Source: Diphasiastrum complanatum (lineage: Eukaryota > Streptophyta > Lycopodiopsida > Lycopodiales > Lycopodiaceae). Taken from it: 64,000 nt of DNA. The notes under the pieces were generated by a model that made no database searches, had not been told where the DNA came from, and saw only the letters and a list, made by a program, of their open reading frames with translations. Positions 22,271 to 33,254 of this stretch are shown here, piece by piece. Location of the stretch: contig CM055104.1 in assembly GCA_029204225.1 (NCBI GenBank), forward strand, positions 49,421,399-49,485,398, read 5' to 3'. The stretch's first letter is position 1. The number at the start of each line of letters is the position of its first letter. Position numbers and translations under genes: made by a program.

Positions 22271-23152
22271 TCCACAATGTATCTAGATCTCCATCATTAG
22301 CAAACATACATGAAGACATCACAAAAGCATCATTATTTGTATTTTGAACATCCAATCCATCCTCATCAAGAGTTAGACTACCTTGCTTGTCTCCTTGATC
22401 TCTCTTATTCTTGTAGCACTCACTTGCAAAGTGTCCTTTGATGCCACAATAGAAGCACTTGACATTTGACCTATCTTTCCTTTTTCCTTTTGAAGAAGAC
22501 AACCCTTGATCTTGCCCTTTAGACCACTTGCTTTTGTTTTTGCCCTTGGATTTTCCCTTGATGAACATAGCCTCCTCTCCAACTTGAGAAGTTGATGAAG
22601 TTCTACCTCTTGCTTGAAGCCTATATTCTTCATTGATCAAGATCTCTTGAAGATCCATCAAACTTGGCAAAGTTCTTTGAATAGAAAGACTTTGTACAAT
22701 TTAGCATGAGCATCCAACAAACCATTAAGAATAACTTGAATAAGCTCTCCTTCCTTAATGCTCTCATCAATGCAAGCCAACTCATCATTCAAAGCTTTTA
22801 CTCTCAAAACAAAAATATCTGGACTCTCTTCACTCTTTTGCAAACATTGAAAGATTTTTCTTCTTAGATTCAACACTCTAGAAGTAGACTTGGATTCATA
22901 AAGCTTCTTCCAAAGCTTCCCAAGCCTCACTTGATGAAGTACCTTGAGAAGCTCATTGGTAAAATTCATCTTAATCATATGTAGAGCTCTTTTGGCCCTC
23001 TTGTCATACCTCAATTGTTCTTGTTGTTTTTCTAGCCTCTCCTCCAAACCTACAACAATATCCAAAACATCATTCATCTCAATAAGTGATTCCATTCTCA
23101 CTTTCCACAATGAATAGTTACTTGAGGTAAGCCTATAATTGCCTTCCAACAT
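22212..23152 (-). pseudogene. Copia gag remnant
   Basis: The frame begins MLEGNYRLTSSNYSLWKVRM and continues VLDIVVGLEER, MIKMNFTNEL and NGLLDAHA. A slip near 22700 shifts to a second frame holding the zinc knuckle CFYCGIKGHFASEC and the start of protease (LWIDSGASS). A small deletion after KVLHQ removes part of the helix present in the sister copy. Confidence 0.88.
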
Positions 23153-23776
23153 GTATCCACTTGATGTAGCCAGGTTGCAGTGACCTGGTCCTTCTCTTTC
23201 AACCTATTCCAATGCACAAAGCACTCTTTTAAAATTCAACAAATGTCTCCAAAAAGAAATCGCAAAGATTTGAAACCTCTCAATATTCTTTTAGCACTTT
23301 TATCAAGCAAATCAACACATAGAATAGTGAAATCTTGATCAACCTATGATCTATCCTCAATCTAATAACTTTTGCCACTTCCTAAGATTGAGACACACTC
23401 AAATGAATTTCAGTAACCTTACAAAATAGAGAAAAAAATCAAAATTAGGGTTTTGAAAAAATCACAAAAAAATGAATATTTCGAATTCTACATGCAATTG
23501 CCTAAAACTTGATATGCAATCTTGTAGCCACCACTTAGGCTTTTCTAATGCATCAAAAATCGGCCAAATCCAGTATGTGAAGTGTGAAATTTGAATTGAT
23601 CAAGTATATAAACCTAATTTGAGTTTTGATCTACAAAAGATCCAAACTACATATGCAAAGAGCTCGTTTTTTGAGTAGAAGTCAATCTAGCATGCTCTAG
23701 CGTTGATATCTGCTCCAAATCTTTGATAGATGTGATTGCTTCCTTCATAACCTGAAACACAAGAGCTCTGGTACCA

Positions 23777-24480
<704 letters not shown>

Positions 24481-24548
24481 AGACACATGTAATTTTCTTA
24501 TTGGATATAATTAGTTAAGTACTTATAAATAAGAACTGACACATCAGT

Positions 24549-25890
24549 TGTTGAAAGATGTGTACATTTGCACTCGAACCTCTATTAGTACTCCATAATT
24601 GTTTCATTGTAACCACTGAGTTTTCAGGAGAATAGAGAGCAATCTTGAGCTTTTAAGTTTTTCTTGCTCTTCACTTCCATATGTTATCTGAAGGTTGAGT
24701 GCTTCTGTCTTTGTAGTTGATAGTTTTGTTTTGTCGGATGTGTGTGTGTTTGATTACTCTGGTCAAACAACACTTAAAGTCTCGATATTGTCGTAAGTGT
24801 TCAACCATAAATTCAATGCTAGAATTGTCCTTAAATTCATTGGTTGTTTAATTGCTTGTATAATTGAATCAACCGATTGTTCTGAACTTAAGTGTGGTCA
24901 TTGTTAGGTTATTCTCTACTAATTGACTAATCGACATTTTAATCTTCGTCCAATTCTTATCCAGACGTGCAGTTTTCTTTGTGTTTCTACACAGTCTGTA
25001 GAACTACTCGAAAATGGCTCACAGGTGGCTCCGACGTTTATTGCAACATCGACAAACTTCAAAGACTTCAGATGCGAGCACTTCGGAGACTTCGGCCACT
25101 TCGGACATATCGATTGATTAGCAATTAATGTTCCACTCGTCTTGAAGCTAAAGACTTACCCTAATTTTATAGTAAGTAGAATTCCAAGAATTACCAACTG
25201 GATGGATGTTAGCTCACTTTGGATGGATGCCAGCTCACTTTGGATGATTGCGACCTAATTAGTTGTCTTACTATTGGATGTTGCCACATTTGCTTAAGTA
25301 TAAATAGCTACTCATATTAATAATGTGATCAAGAGATCAGCAAGTACTGAATAGTGAGCTCTCTCTCTCTCTCAAGCCTGTGAGCTTGAATACTCTTTAG
25401 CTTAGTTCTTTAGAGTTGATTTAGAGTTTGCTATTGCACTTACTGCTTATTAGTAGTTGTGCTTAATTCAGACTAATATTTAGTCATTTAGAGATAGCTT
25501 AGAGTATGCGGCTTTGATCTGCAACTTGTTGTACTCATTTACTTCTATTCTGTTTTCATATTGAATCAATACTATCATCTTATTGCATTCTGGTTCATCT
25601 CAGAATGTATGCGTTTCTATAATTCTTCACGACTAATTATTTGTCTAAAAATTCAATGCTTAATGTTTGGAACGTAATCATTGTAGTACTAATGATTTCA
25701 AAGTTAGTTACTGTAAGATCAAACGTGATTTCTATCACTATTGTTTTGTTCAAAATTGATAGGCATAGTCATGCGTAGAGAAATAGGAAGATAGTTTATT
25801 CTGCTATGCATGATAAGTTTTTATTCTTGTCGTTTGAATTATTTTTATTCAATTCTATTCAACCTATCTTTCACACACCTCTTTTCAACA
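24549..25890 (+). mobile_element. 5' LTR (about 1342 bp)
   Basis: The end CTTTTCAACA abuts the primer site. The start TGTTGAAAGATG was chosen because it mirrors that end (TGTTGAAA/TTTCAACA). The right end is firm and the left end is likely. A short (CT)n run lies at 25362-25373. Confidence 0.7.
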
Positions 25891-26062
25891 TGGTATCAGA
25901 GCATTGATTCTTCAAGGCCTGATACTATATCAGAGCGCAAGCTCTAATACTTGATATTTTTCACGATATCAAATTCTTCAATTTGAATCAATTTGTTTTG
26001 GTATCAGAGAATTGATTTCCATAGCACGGTATCTCTCTTAATGTCAACAAACTAAAGTTCTA

Positions 26063-27301
26063 GATGGATTCTCAAAGTAAAGCCAGTCTTATCACAAACA
26101 AATTGAATGAATCCAATTATCATTTATGGAAATTTAAGAAAAGACCTTGCTAATTGCCAACAAGTTGTGGGATGTTGTTACAGGTATCGAACTAAAGTCT
26201 GAAGATGACATAGAAGACTCGAAATGGAAATCAAAGGATGGTAAAGCTTTTGCACTTATTATTCTCAATATATCAGATACTTAGATTGGCCACGTAGCTT
26301 AAGCCAAAACTAATCATATTAACCAGTTTAAGAATCTCTTGCAACAAATGGCCACTGTCGGATCGGTCATAGACGATCAAGACACAATTATGACATTGCT
26401 TTCAAGCCTGCCCTCTACATATGAGAACTAGGTGATGATCATCACGACACACTCTAATTTAACTCTTACCAAAGTTATCACTATGTTGCTGCAATAAGAT
26501 AATCGAAGAAGTCAACACACTCTGGTTACCTCTTTGTCTCACGCTCTATATGTCCACAAGGGCTCAAAACGATAGAAGCAGAAAGACTCCAAGCAGTCTG
26601 CATCAAATCAGACATAGACTCAAGGTCAAGAACAATCATCGAATCCACATTTGTCGAAAAAAAAGATGTTTTGCAAGTATTGCAAGCGCAATAACCATGA
26701 GATATTGGATTGTCAAATTCTCAAAGCGAAGAATGCAACCAAGCAACTTCATCAACAAGCAAATACAGTTATAGCAGAAGTCGAAATGGACGAAGGCGCT
26801 TTTATGGTCAAAGACAAGTACACAAATTCAGATGATTTGTGGTTTTTGGATTCTGGAGCTACTCAACATATGACCAATCATCGTGAGATTTTCCATTCTA
26901 CACGCCTTACAACACAAAGAAGTATGTTCATCTTGGTGACGATAGCACTCACACTATTGAAAAGGTGAAGGTACTGTAAGATTAAGGTTCCAACATGATC
27001 AATTCAAACTACTGTCAAAAATCTTGTATATTCCTAAAGTCTCCACAAATCTATTATTAGTAAGTAGAATTATAGATCTAGGTCATAAGCTGGAGTTTGA
27101 GTCTGATCAGTGCAGAAATATTGATAAGAGCAATAAGATCCTTGCACACGGCAAGAGGCATGGATACTTATATAGATTGGCGCATTGTTATTTTGATTCT
27201 AGTCAAGCCTTGAAAACCTCTGTTCTTGTCAATAAAACATCAATATGGCATCATCGCTTAGGAAACTTGAATTATCCATCTGTTTCGAACATGTTTAGAT
27301 A
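26063..27301 (+). pseudogene. Copia gag-protease remnant
   Basis: It starts MDSQSKASLITNKLNESNYH and soon breaks. LLSSLPSTYEN (near 26400) and the zinc knuckle CKYCKRNNHEILDC (near 26665) follow. Protease is LWFLDSGATQHMTNHREIF (near 26840), with an intact DSGAT. The protease tail and pre-integrase are IPKVSTNLLLVSRI and IWHHRLGNLNYPSVSNMF. Several stops are present and integrase is absent. Confidence 0.88.
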
Positions 27302-28059
27302 GTCCCTTGCACTTGATCTCGACTATCCTTCTGGAAAGCATGAGTTGCTTCATGCAAGTAATCACACGACCAACGTGCTCATCCTCCACTATGTCAGTGC
27401 GGTGGTCACTTGATCACTCGCATGAGGCAACCTACTGAACGAGAGGATGTGGACGGGTAGTCAACCAACCTACTGGAACTCCATGCCTCCCAACAGGCCC
27501 GTAGTCTCTCCATAATCCTGCCTGCATGCAAGGGAGACATCCCATCCATATAACTGAGGACCTCATCATCACAACTCATCGTCACTCATGGATGAAAAAT
27601 GGGACAATCCATGACTGCGGCCAGATCCGTGACTTGCAGATGTGTCACGAGACATTAAGGATACATGTGGAATAATTGCTTCAAACAGCAAAAGATAGTT
27701 TTTAAAAATACAACCCAATAGAATTAATGAGTGCAAGAAATAAATTCAAATAATTGAGTTTAGGGTTTAGGGTCGAACAAAATAAGTCACTCTTTACATA
27801 AAACCATAAGTAAATAAATTATAGTACACCCTAATAATCACAAATACTAAAATTACATGTCTTGCGAGTCACTACATGTGAATAATTACACTTTTAAACA
27901 AACAAATTAAACATTCCTACATGGTTTAGAGCCAAATACAGTTCAATTACATAACTAGTCAGCGTTCGGAATACATATAAACTAGCTACATCGCTATGAC
28001 CTTGGCAAATGTATGAATCAAAATGATAGATCTAAAAACATGTATACAAGTATCTGTAA
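27302..28059 (-). other. Unassigned stretch with possible decayed coding (minus)
   Basis: No intact gene is visible. On the minus strand 27580-27400 reads as DDEVLSYMDGMSPLHAGRI and then ERLRACWEAWSSSRLVDYP, which looks like real protein but is unknown to me, with stops downstream. The rest is AT-rich. A TTTAGGGTTTAGGG at 27759-27772 is only two telomere-like units. Confidence 0.3.
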
Positions 28060-28074
28060 ATATGGAAAGGCTAG

Positions 28075-29147
28075 TTATAGAGCTAAAACACTAGTTAGAT
28101 CTATTTGATCCATCTTCATCATGTTCGTCATATGGGACTTGTTGTTCCTGCACATGCAACAAACATGAATTAGTCTTCTAATAAATGTATTAGGAGTAGG
28201 AGAGAATAGCGAATTTAAAAAACTATGGGTATACTCATACATATACTCATCATGTGTGGGGGACCGCACTTCACGATAGACTCTGGTTGTCTCTTGTTGA
28301 TGCTTGAAGCGATCTGGATTATTTTAATATTCTTTCTTCTCATACTTACAGTCGACTTTCTCTGCGTACGAAGGCCTAACTCTGTCGGCTCTCACTGCAT
28401 TTCGGATTTCCAATTTGCGGTGGCTCATTGTGGATCCCATGTGGCTCCTCATCCATTTCCGTGCAAACTCCATTTCCTTGGGACTAGGAACTCACTACGT
28501 AGTTGATCAATGATGCGATTCTTGCGGTCATCGCTGACATCGCGCAGTCATGAAATATGTCTCGGGGAAAGTATATATACATGAGCTCCCTCATGCCCAT
28601 GATGACCCTCTTGCCACGGGCATTCTCAATGATGTGACCATTCCTATCTATGTCATACAATGACGAGATGGCACCTAGTGAAGATGTGGCCCTAGGAGTG
28701 TCTAAGGGGGTGGCCTCAAAAATGGGAGATGCCCCGTCGACGAGAGAATACTGAGGATGTGAGGTGTACGTAGTGTGGTGGGGGGGGGAGGGGGGGGGAG
28801 AGAGAGAAAGAATAGCCAGGAGGAGAGTACCGAGGGGAGAATACCCAGGGGGGACTAGAGGGGAGTGGCCTGACCCCATGGTGAAGCTGATCCCACAGAG
28901 TATAGCCAAAAGGATAGGTGTACTCAGGGGCAGTGGATCCAGAGGTAGGGAACATGTGAGGGGTAAAAGAGGGCATGTCGGAAATCACAGGTGTGAGAGA
29001 TGTAGGAGTCACAGTATTGTGTGCCCTATGTGCTACCTCCTGGGTGAATGTCTCTCGAAGTAGGGACTCCCCATGATGAGATGTGTAAAAATTACAGCAA
29101 ATAAGGATCCTAAAACACTTGAAATGATGAGGAAAACAATAGATCAT
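28075..29147 (-). pseudogene. Unassigned proline-rich protein remnant
   Basis: Two overlapping minus-strand frames cover this stretch (29147-28716 and 28909-28484). The proline-rich part reads YSPLGTLLLAILSLSPPPSP. A better conserved-looking part follows: YDIDRNGHIIENARGKRV, MYIYFPRDIFHDC, then in a third frame EMEFARKWMRSHMGSTMSHR. Order and composition recall the variable C-terminal regions of plant Ptta/En-Spm transposases, but I cannot confirm this. A GT-AG intron may split 28250-28150. Confidence 0.35.
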
Positions 29148-29765
29148 GATTTCATAAGATTAGCACAAGTTGAACCATCAAAATCCATCAAAAACCTATG
29201 CTTGAACCTCACTAAATGGCCCAAATCCTTGAAGAAGGCTTCACACGTGTGAAAGTACGGCCTCCCACAGTCTGAGTACTGTACACCAGACCTACATTCA
29301 ATCCTATAATCATTAGTAATCACAAGTACTCAAACAATTATGAACATAGAGAGCAATTGCACCATTATGAGAGAAAAAACATGAAATTGCTTGATTGATT
29401 TTGGTGAGATATCATCACCTATATATACATGATCCATCACGGTTTTGGGCAGGTATGAGTAGCCCTAAACCTATCCCTAATGCTAATTTTGGTGGATCTT
29501 TCATCCCTACCAAGTTAGGGTTGGAATCTTGGAGATCCCTCAACAATGCAAAAATTACCAAAAATAGCTCCTATTTTTTCTCCCTTGTATCTAAGCATAA
29601 TTTGGACTCATTCCAAAGGTTCTAACACTTAGGTCTACTTGAGAACATCCTTATGAATGGAATCCTATGCTATTTGGCACGTGTGACAAGCCACATCATG
29701 ACCATTTAACTATTTACAAGTCATATGACCAAAACTAGTCAAGCTAGAATTGTGAATTTTTAACA
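29084..29765 (-). mobile_element. 3' LTR (682 bp)
   Basis: On the plus strand it runs TGTAAAAATTAC...GAATTTTTAACA, with matching inverted ends. It lies next to the purine tract. The lower end is inferred from the inverted termini. Confidence 0.75.
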
Positions 29766-29779
29766 CTCCTCCTCACTAT

Positions 29780-32305
29780 CTAGCTTGGTTCAATCATTGC
29801 TTTACTAATCACTCCAAGTGATGATCTGAACTTCATAAAAGGTGTCCTTTGAAGTGGTTTAGTAAGTAGATCAGCTACACATTCATTGCTTGGAACATGC
29901 TCCAAAGCAATCTCCTTGGCTTGCACCATTTCTCTCACAAAGTGATGGCATATCTCAATGTGCTTAGATCTTGCATGGAAGATTGGGTTAGATGCAAGGT
30001 GTTGGGCTGATATATTGTCATTGTAGATGATTGGTGCCTCCTCTGAATCCATGATCTTTAGTTCCACCAATAATTTCTTGATCCAAAGTACCTCCTTTGT
30101 AGTGGTTGTCAAAGCTTTGTACTCGACCTCAGTTGAAGATAGAGATATAGTTTCTTGCTTTTTTGAAAGCCATGAAACCACACCTTCTCCTATGAAAGTT
30201 GAATAGGCACTTGTTGATTTCCTATCCCTCTTGTCCCCTGCAAAATCTGAATCACTAAAGGCATGAAGGTTAATCACATCTCCTCTATATAGAATCCCAA
30301 AATCCAATGTACCCGAGATGTATCTTAGAATCCTCTTAGCCTTTTTCCAATGGATATTCAATGGCTTTTGCATGGATTGGCTCAACCTACATACACTAAA
30401 GCTAAGATCTGGTCTAGTTATAGTGATCCACATTAAGGAACCTATAAGTTGCCTAAACAAAGTGATGTCCATGAAGGATCTTTCATCATCTTCATTTGGC
30501 ACTTTTACATCTTGCTCCATTGGTGTGTCAACACTTTTGCATACTTCCATCTTAAACTTCTTCAAAAGACTTTGAGCATAGTTTAATTGACTTATAAAGA
30601 TAAAATCAGACCCTCTAAGTACTTCTATGCCTAAGATGAAGTGAAGACACCCTAGATCTACCATCTTGAACTCTAAGAATAGATCTATCTTGATTTTTTC
30701 AATACCATCAACACTATTTCCACTAATGATGATGTCATCTACATAAATGAGTAAACGTACAATACCAACATCATCAAACTTAATGTAAAGAGTGGGATCA
30801 TATTCACTTTGAACAAAAGAAAGTGAAATAAGATAGCAATGTAGTCTTGAATTCCAAGATCTTGAGGCTTGCTTCAAGCCATAGATGCTTCTTTGGAGAT
30901 GGCATACTTTGTTCTCCATTCCATGCTTGATGAACCCTTGTGGCTGCTCCATATAGATATCCTCTTCCAAAAAACCATTCAAGAAAGCATTAGAGACATC
31001 CATTTGACATAGAATCCATCCAAAATGTGATGCAAGTGCAATGATTAGTCTTATTGTGACCATCTTGGCCACGGGTGCAAAAGTTTCCTCATAGTCTATC
31101 CCTCTCTCTTGAGCATAACCTTTTGCAACTAATCTTGCTTTATGTTTGTTAACACTCCCATTTGCATTCAACTTAAGCTTGAAGACCCACTTGCATCCTA
31201 TTACATTCCTTTGAGGTCTCTCAACAAGCAACCAAGTTTCATTCTCAATCAAGGCATCATACTCATCCAACATAGCTTTATACCATTCTTTGGAGTTCAA
31301 TGCATCTTCAACATTAGACGGTTCTTCAAAACTAGATAAAGCATAAGAAGTGGATGAGATACCCTCAACTTGCTGTCCTTTGCCTTGATATGTGAGCCTT
31401 GATGGCTCCACTTTTGCCCTTGAAGATCTCCTTGGTGTGATAGGTGGGTTTGGTGCTTGCTCCTCCATGAGCTCCTCCTCAAAACCAAGATCTTGCTCCT
31501 CGGCCATCTTCTTCTTGATTGTTGGAGCACTTGAGCCTTCTTCAAGCATATGCATATGATGTTCATCAAAGATGACATCCCTTGAAACAACAAATTTGTT
31601 CAAGGATGGAAGATAGACTTTGTAGCCCTTGCTTGAGCTTGCATATCCAAGCATGATCCCTCTTGTGGAAGATGGATCCTCCTTGGTTCTTGTTTCTAAT
31701 GGCACATGCACATAACATATACACCCAAAAACTTTCAAGTGATTAAGATTGGGTTTCTTTCCATACAACATCTCATAAGGAGTTTTGCCTTCAATTGCTT
31801 TGCAAGACACTCTATTCATCAAGTAGTTTGCACATACAAGAGACTCACCCCAAAAGGATTTGGGCAAACAAGCATCTAATCTTAAAGCCTTAGAACATTC
31901 ACATAATGTTCTATTCCTTCTTTCAGCAACTCCATTTTGTTGAGGAGTGTAAGGACAAGAAGTCTCTTTCTTGATCCCTTCCTCCTCACAAAAGGCCTTG
32001 AACTCATTGGAGATGAATTCTCCACCATTGTCACTTCTAAGAATCTTGATGCTATGATTATGATGCTTTTCCACAAACAACTTGAACTTTACAAAAGTAT
32101 CAAATACTTGAGACTTGAAGGAAAGTAAGAACACCCAACAATATCTTGAGTAGTCATCAATGAAGGTTAAAAACATGGATGAACCTCCATTAGATTTGGT
32201 GCTAGCAATGTGCACATCCGAGTGTATGAGTTCAAGAGGATGAGATGACTTTGTGATGGAGTTAGGAAACACCTTCTTATGTGCCTTGGATAAGGGTGTG
32301 TCCAT
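29780..32305 (-). CDS. Copia Pol: integrase, reverse transcriptase, RNase H (5' truncated)
   Basis: This 841-aa open frame is the longest and cleanest in the window. Integrase has ELIHSDVHIA, FLTFIDDYSRYCW, LRSDNGGEF and TPQQNGVAERRNRTL (three acidic residues present), then VFGCICYVHVP. Reverse transcriptase has WLLVERP, GCKWVFKLKLN, HKARLVAKGYAQERG, QMDVSNAFLNG, YGLKQASRSW and the catalytic LLIYVDDIIISG. RNase H has HAFSDSDFAGD, SLSSTEVEYKAL and YNDNISAQHLASNPIFHAR. No internal stop is seen. The N-terminal protease and finger are missing, so it is not a working polyprotein, but the polymerase domains look intact and suggest recent activity of the family. Confidence 0.93.
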   Translation of the reverse strand: MDTPLSKAHKKVFPNSITKSSHPLELIHSDVHIASTKSNGGSSMFLTFIDDYSRYCWVFLLSFKSQVFDTFVKFKLFVEKHHNHSIKILRSDNGGEFISNEFKAFCEEEGIKKETSCPYTPQQNGVAERRNRTLCECSKALRLDACLPKSFWGESLVCANYLMNRVSCKAIEGKTPYEMLYGKKPNLNHLKVFGCICYVHVPLETRTKEDPSSTRGIMLGYASSSKGYKVYLPSLNKFVVSRDVIFDEHHMHMLEEGSSAPTIKKKMAEEQDLGFEEELMEEQAPNPPITPRRSSRAKVEPSRLTYQGKGQQVEGISSTSYALSSFEEPSNVEDALNSKEWYKAMLDEYDALIENETWLLVERPQRNVIGCKWVFKLKLNANGSVNKHKARLVAKGYAQERGIDYEETFAPVAKMVTIRLIIALASHFGWILCQMDVSNAFLNGFLEEDIYMEQPQGFIKHGMENKVCHLQRSIYGLKQASRSWNSRLHCYLISLSFVQSEYDPTLYIKFDDVGIVRLLIYVDDIIISGNSVDGIEKIKIDLFLEFKMVDLGCLHFILGIEVLRGSDFIFISQLNYAQSLLKKFKMEVCKSVDTPMEQDVKVPNEDDERSFMDITLFRQLIGSLMWITITRPDLSFSVCRLSQSMQKPLNIHWKKAKRILRYISGTLDFGILYRGDVINLHAFSDSDFAGDKRDRKSTSAYSTFIGEGVVSWLSKKQETISLSSTEVEYKALTTTTKEVLWIKKLLVELKIMDSEEAPIIYNDNISAQHLASNPIFHARSKHIEICHHFVREMVQAKEIALEHVPSNECVADLLTKPLQRTPFMKFRSSLGVISKAMIEPS

Positions 32306-32467
32306 TTTTTTGTGATTTAGACAAGGTAAAAAATTTCAAGATTGTTGACATTGGACGAGAGTGAATTATTTTTTGGAGTCAAGATCTTTGTGGATTTTGT
32401 TAATCTTGAGCCTACAACAATTTTAGGTTGCAAGAACTAGCATCATTTTTTATCATGACTCACAAGT

Positions 32468-32986
32468 GTGTACTTTGTGTACAATCCTTGCTTCAAAATA
32501 GCATCACTTGGATTTTTCCTTTTAGAAGCAAGTGAGAGGTTAACTTCATCTAATCATTCCATTTGGAAATTTGGCATGAAATCAATCCTAGTACTTCAAG
32601 ATCTCATAAATATAGTAATGGGGATCGAGGAGGAGCCTCAACTCCTTCAAGATAATATGAGGTTCAAGAATAGATCTAGAATGACACTTCATTGCATAGA
32701 GGTGAATGTGTCCAATGAAATTCTTGAGAGATGGGACTATCCGTCTCTTCTAAAAATGCTTGGATACATTAAAGGCTTGAAATACTACAATAGAGAGCTA
32801 ACATGCATTGCAGAGCCAATCAATCAGATAGAGCTAGTTCAAATTGTCTTGAAGGGACTAAATGAAGATTATTCTAGTCTTGTTCAATCCTATGCAATCC
32901 AAGATAATCTCCCTTCAATGTATAACTCATTGTATCCAAATGTTGCATTGTTGAGTCACATTTTGCTAATGTTGATCTATCAATAG
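32468..32986 (+). pseudogene. Copia gag fragment in opposite orientation
   Basis: The frame reads LLEASERLTSSNHSIWKFGM, VLQDLINIVMGIEEEPQ, CIEVNVSNEILER and IVLKGLNEDYSSLVQSYAIQ, a UBN2 Gag core. A deletion removes the middle (ERWDYPSLL then GYIKGLKYYNREL). It faces away from the pol frame at 32305-29780, with about 160 bp of unassigned sequence between. Confidence 0.85.
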
Positions 32987-33066
32987 AATTGGAGATCTGT
33001 TTCTAAAAGAGTGAAGATCGTACCAAAGGGCTACACACCTTCCTAGGATTGGGATTAAAATTACCA

Positions 33067-33254
33067 GCATTCAACCTTGCTCCTATTAATTCAATTTACT
33101 CTAGTCTCATTTCAATTACATCGATTCATTCCTAAGTCTTGCTAGAATGAGACAAGGGTTGCATTCAACCTTGTTCCTATTAGTTCAATTTACTCTAGTC
33201 CCATTTCAATTACATCAATTCATTCCTAAGTCTTGCTAGAATGAGACAAGGGTT
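33067..33254. repeat. 94-bp tandem duplication
   Basis: Two units (33067-33160, 33161-33254) start GCATTCAACCTTG and end ATGAGACAAGGGTT. They differ at about five positions. Non-coding. Confidence 0.9.

Larger units (their letters stand above)
24549..27301 (+). mobile_element. Truncated plus-strand copia (5' LTR, gag, protease)
   Basis: A 5' LTR (24549-25890) is followed directly by TGGTATCAGAGC (25891-25902), the iMet primer site. Gag and protease remnants follow, and the copy stops inside the pre-integrase region at about 27300. It belongs to a different lineage from the nested copia, with the zinc knuckle spelled CKYCKRNNHEILDC. Confidence 0.88.
29084..32330 (-). mobile_element. Copia element, 3' part (integrase to 3' LTR)
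   Basis: On the minus strand a truncated pol ORF (32305-29780) is followed by the purine tract GTGAGGAGGAG and a 682-bp 3' LTR (29765-29084). Gag, protease and 5' LTR are missing. A gag fragment of a related element lies head-to-head at 32468. Confidence 0.92.

Noticed and set aside
27759-27772. TTTAGGGTTTAGGG, telomere-like
   Set aside because: Only two units, isolated and surrounded by ordinary AT-rich sequence. It is not an interstitial telomere array.
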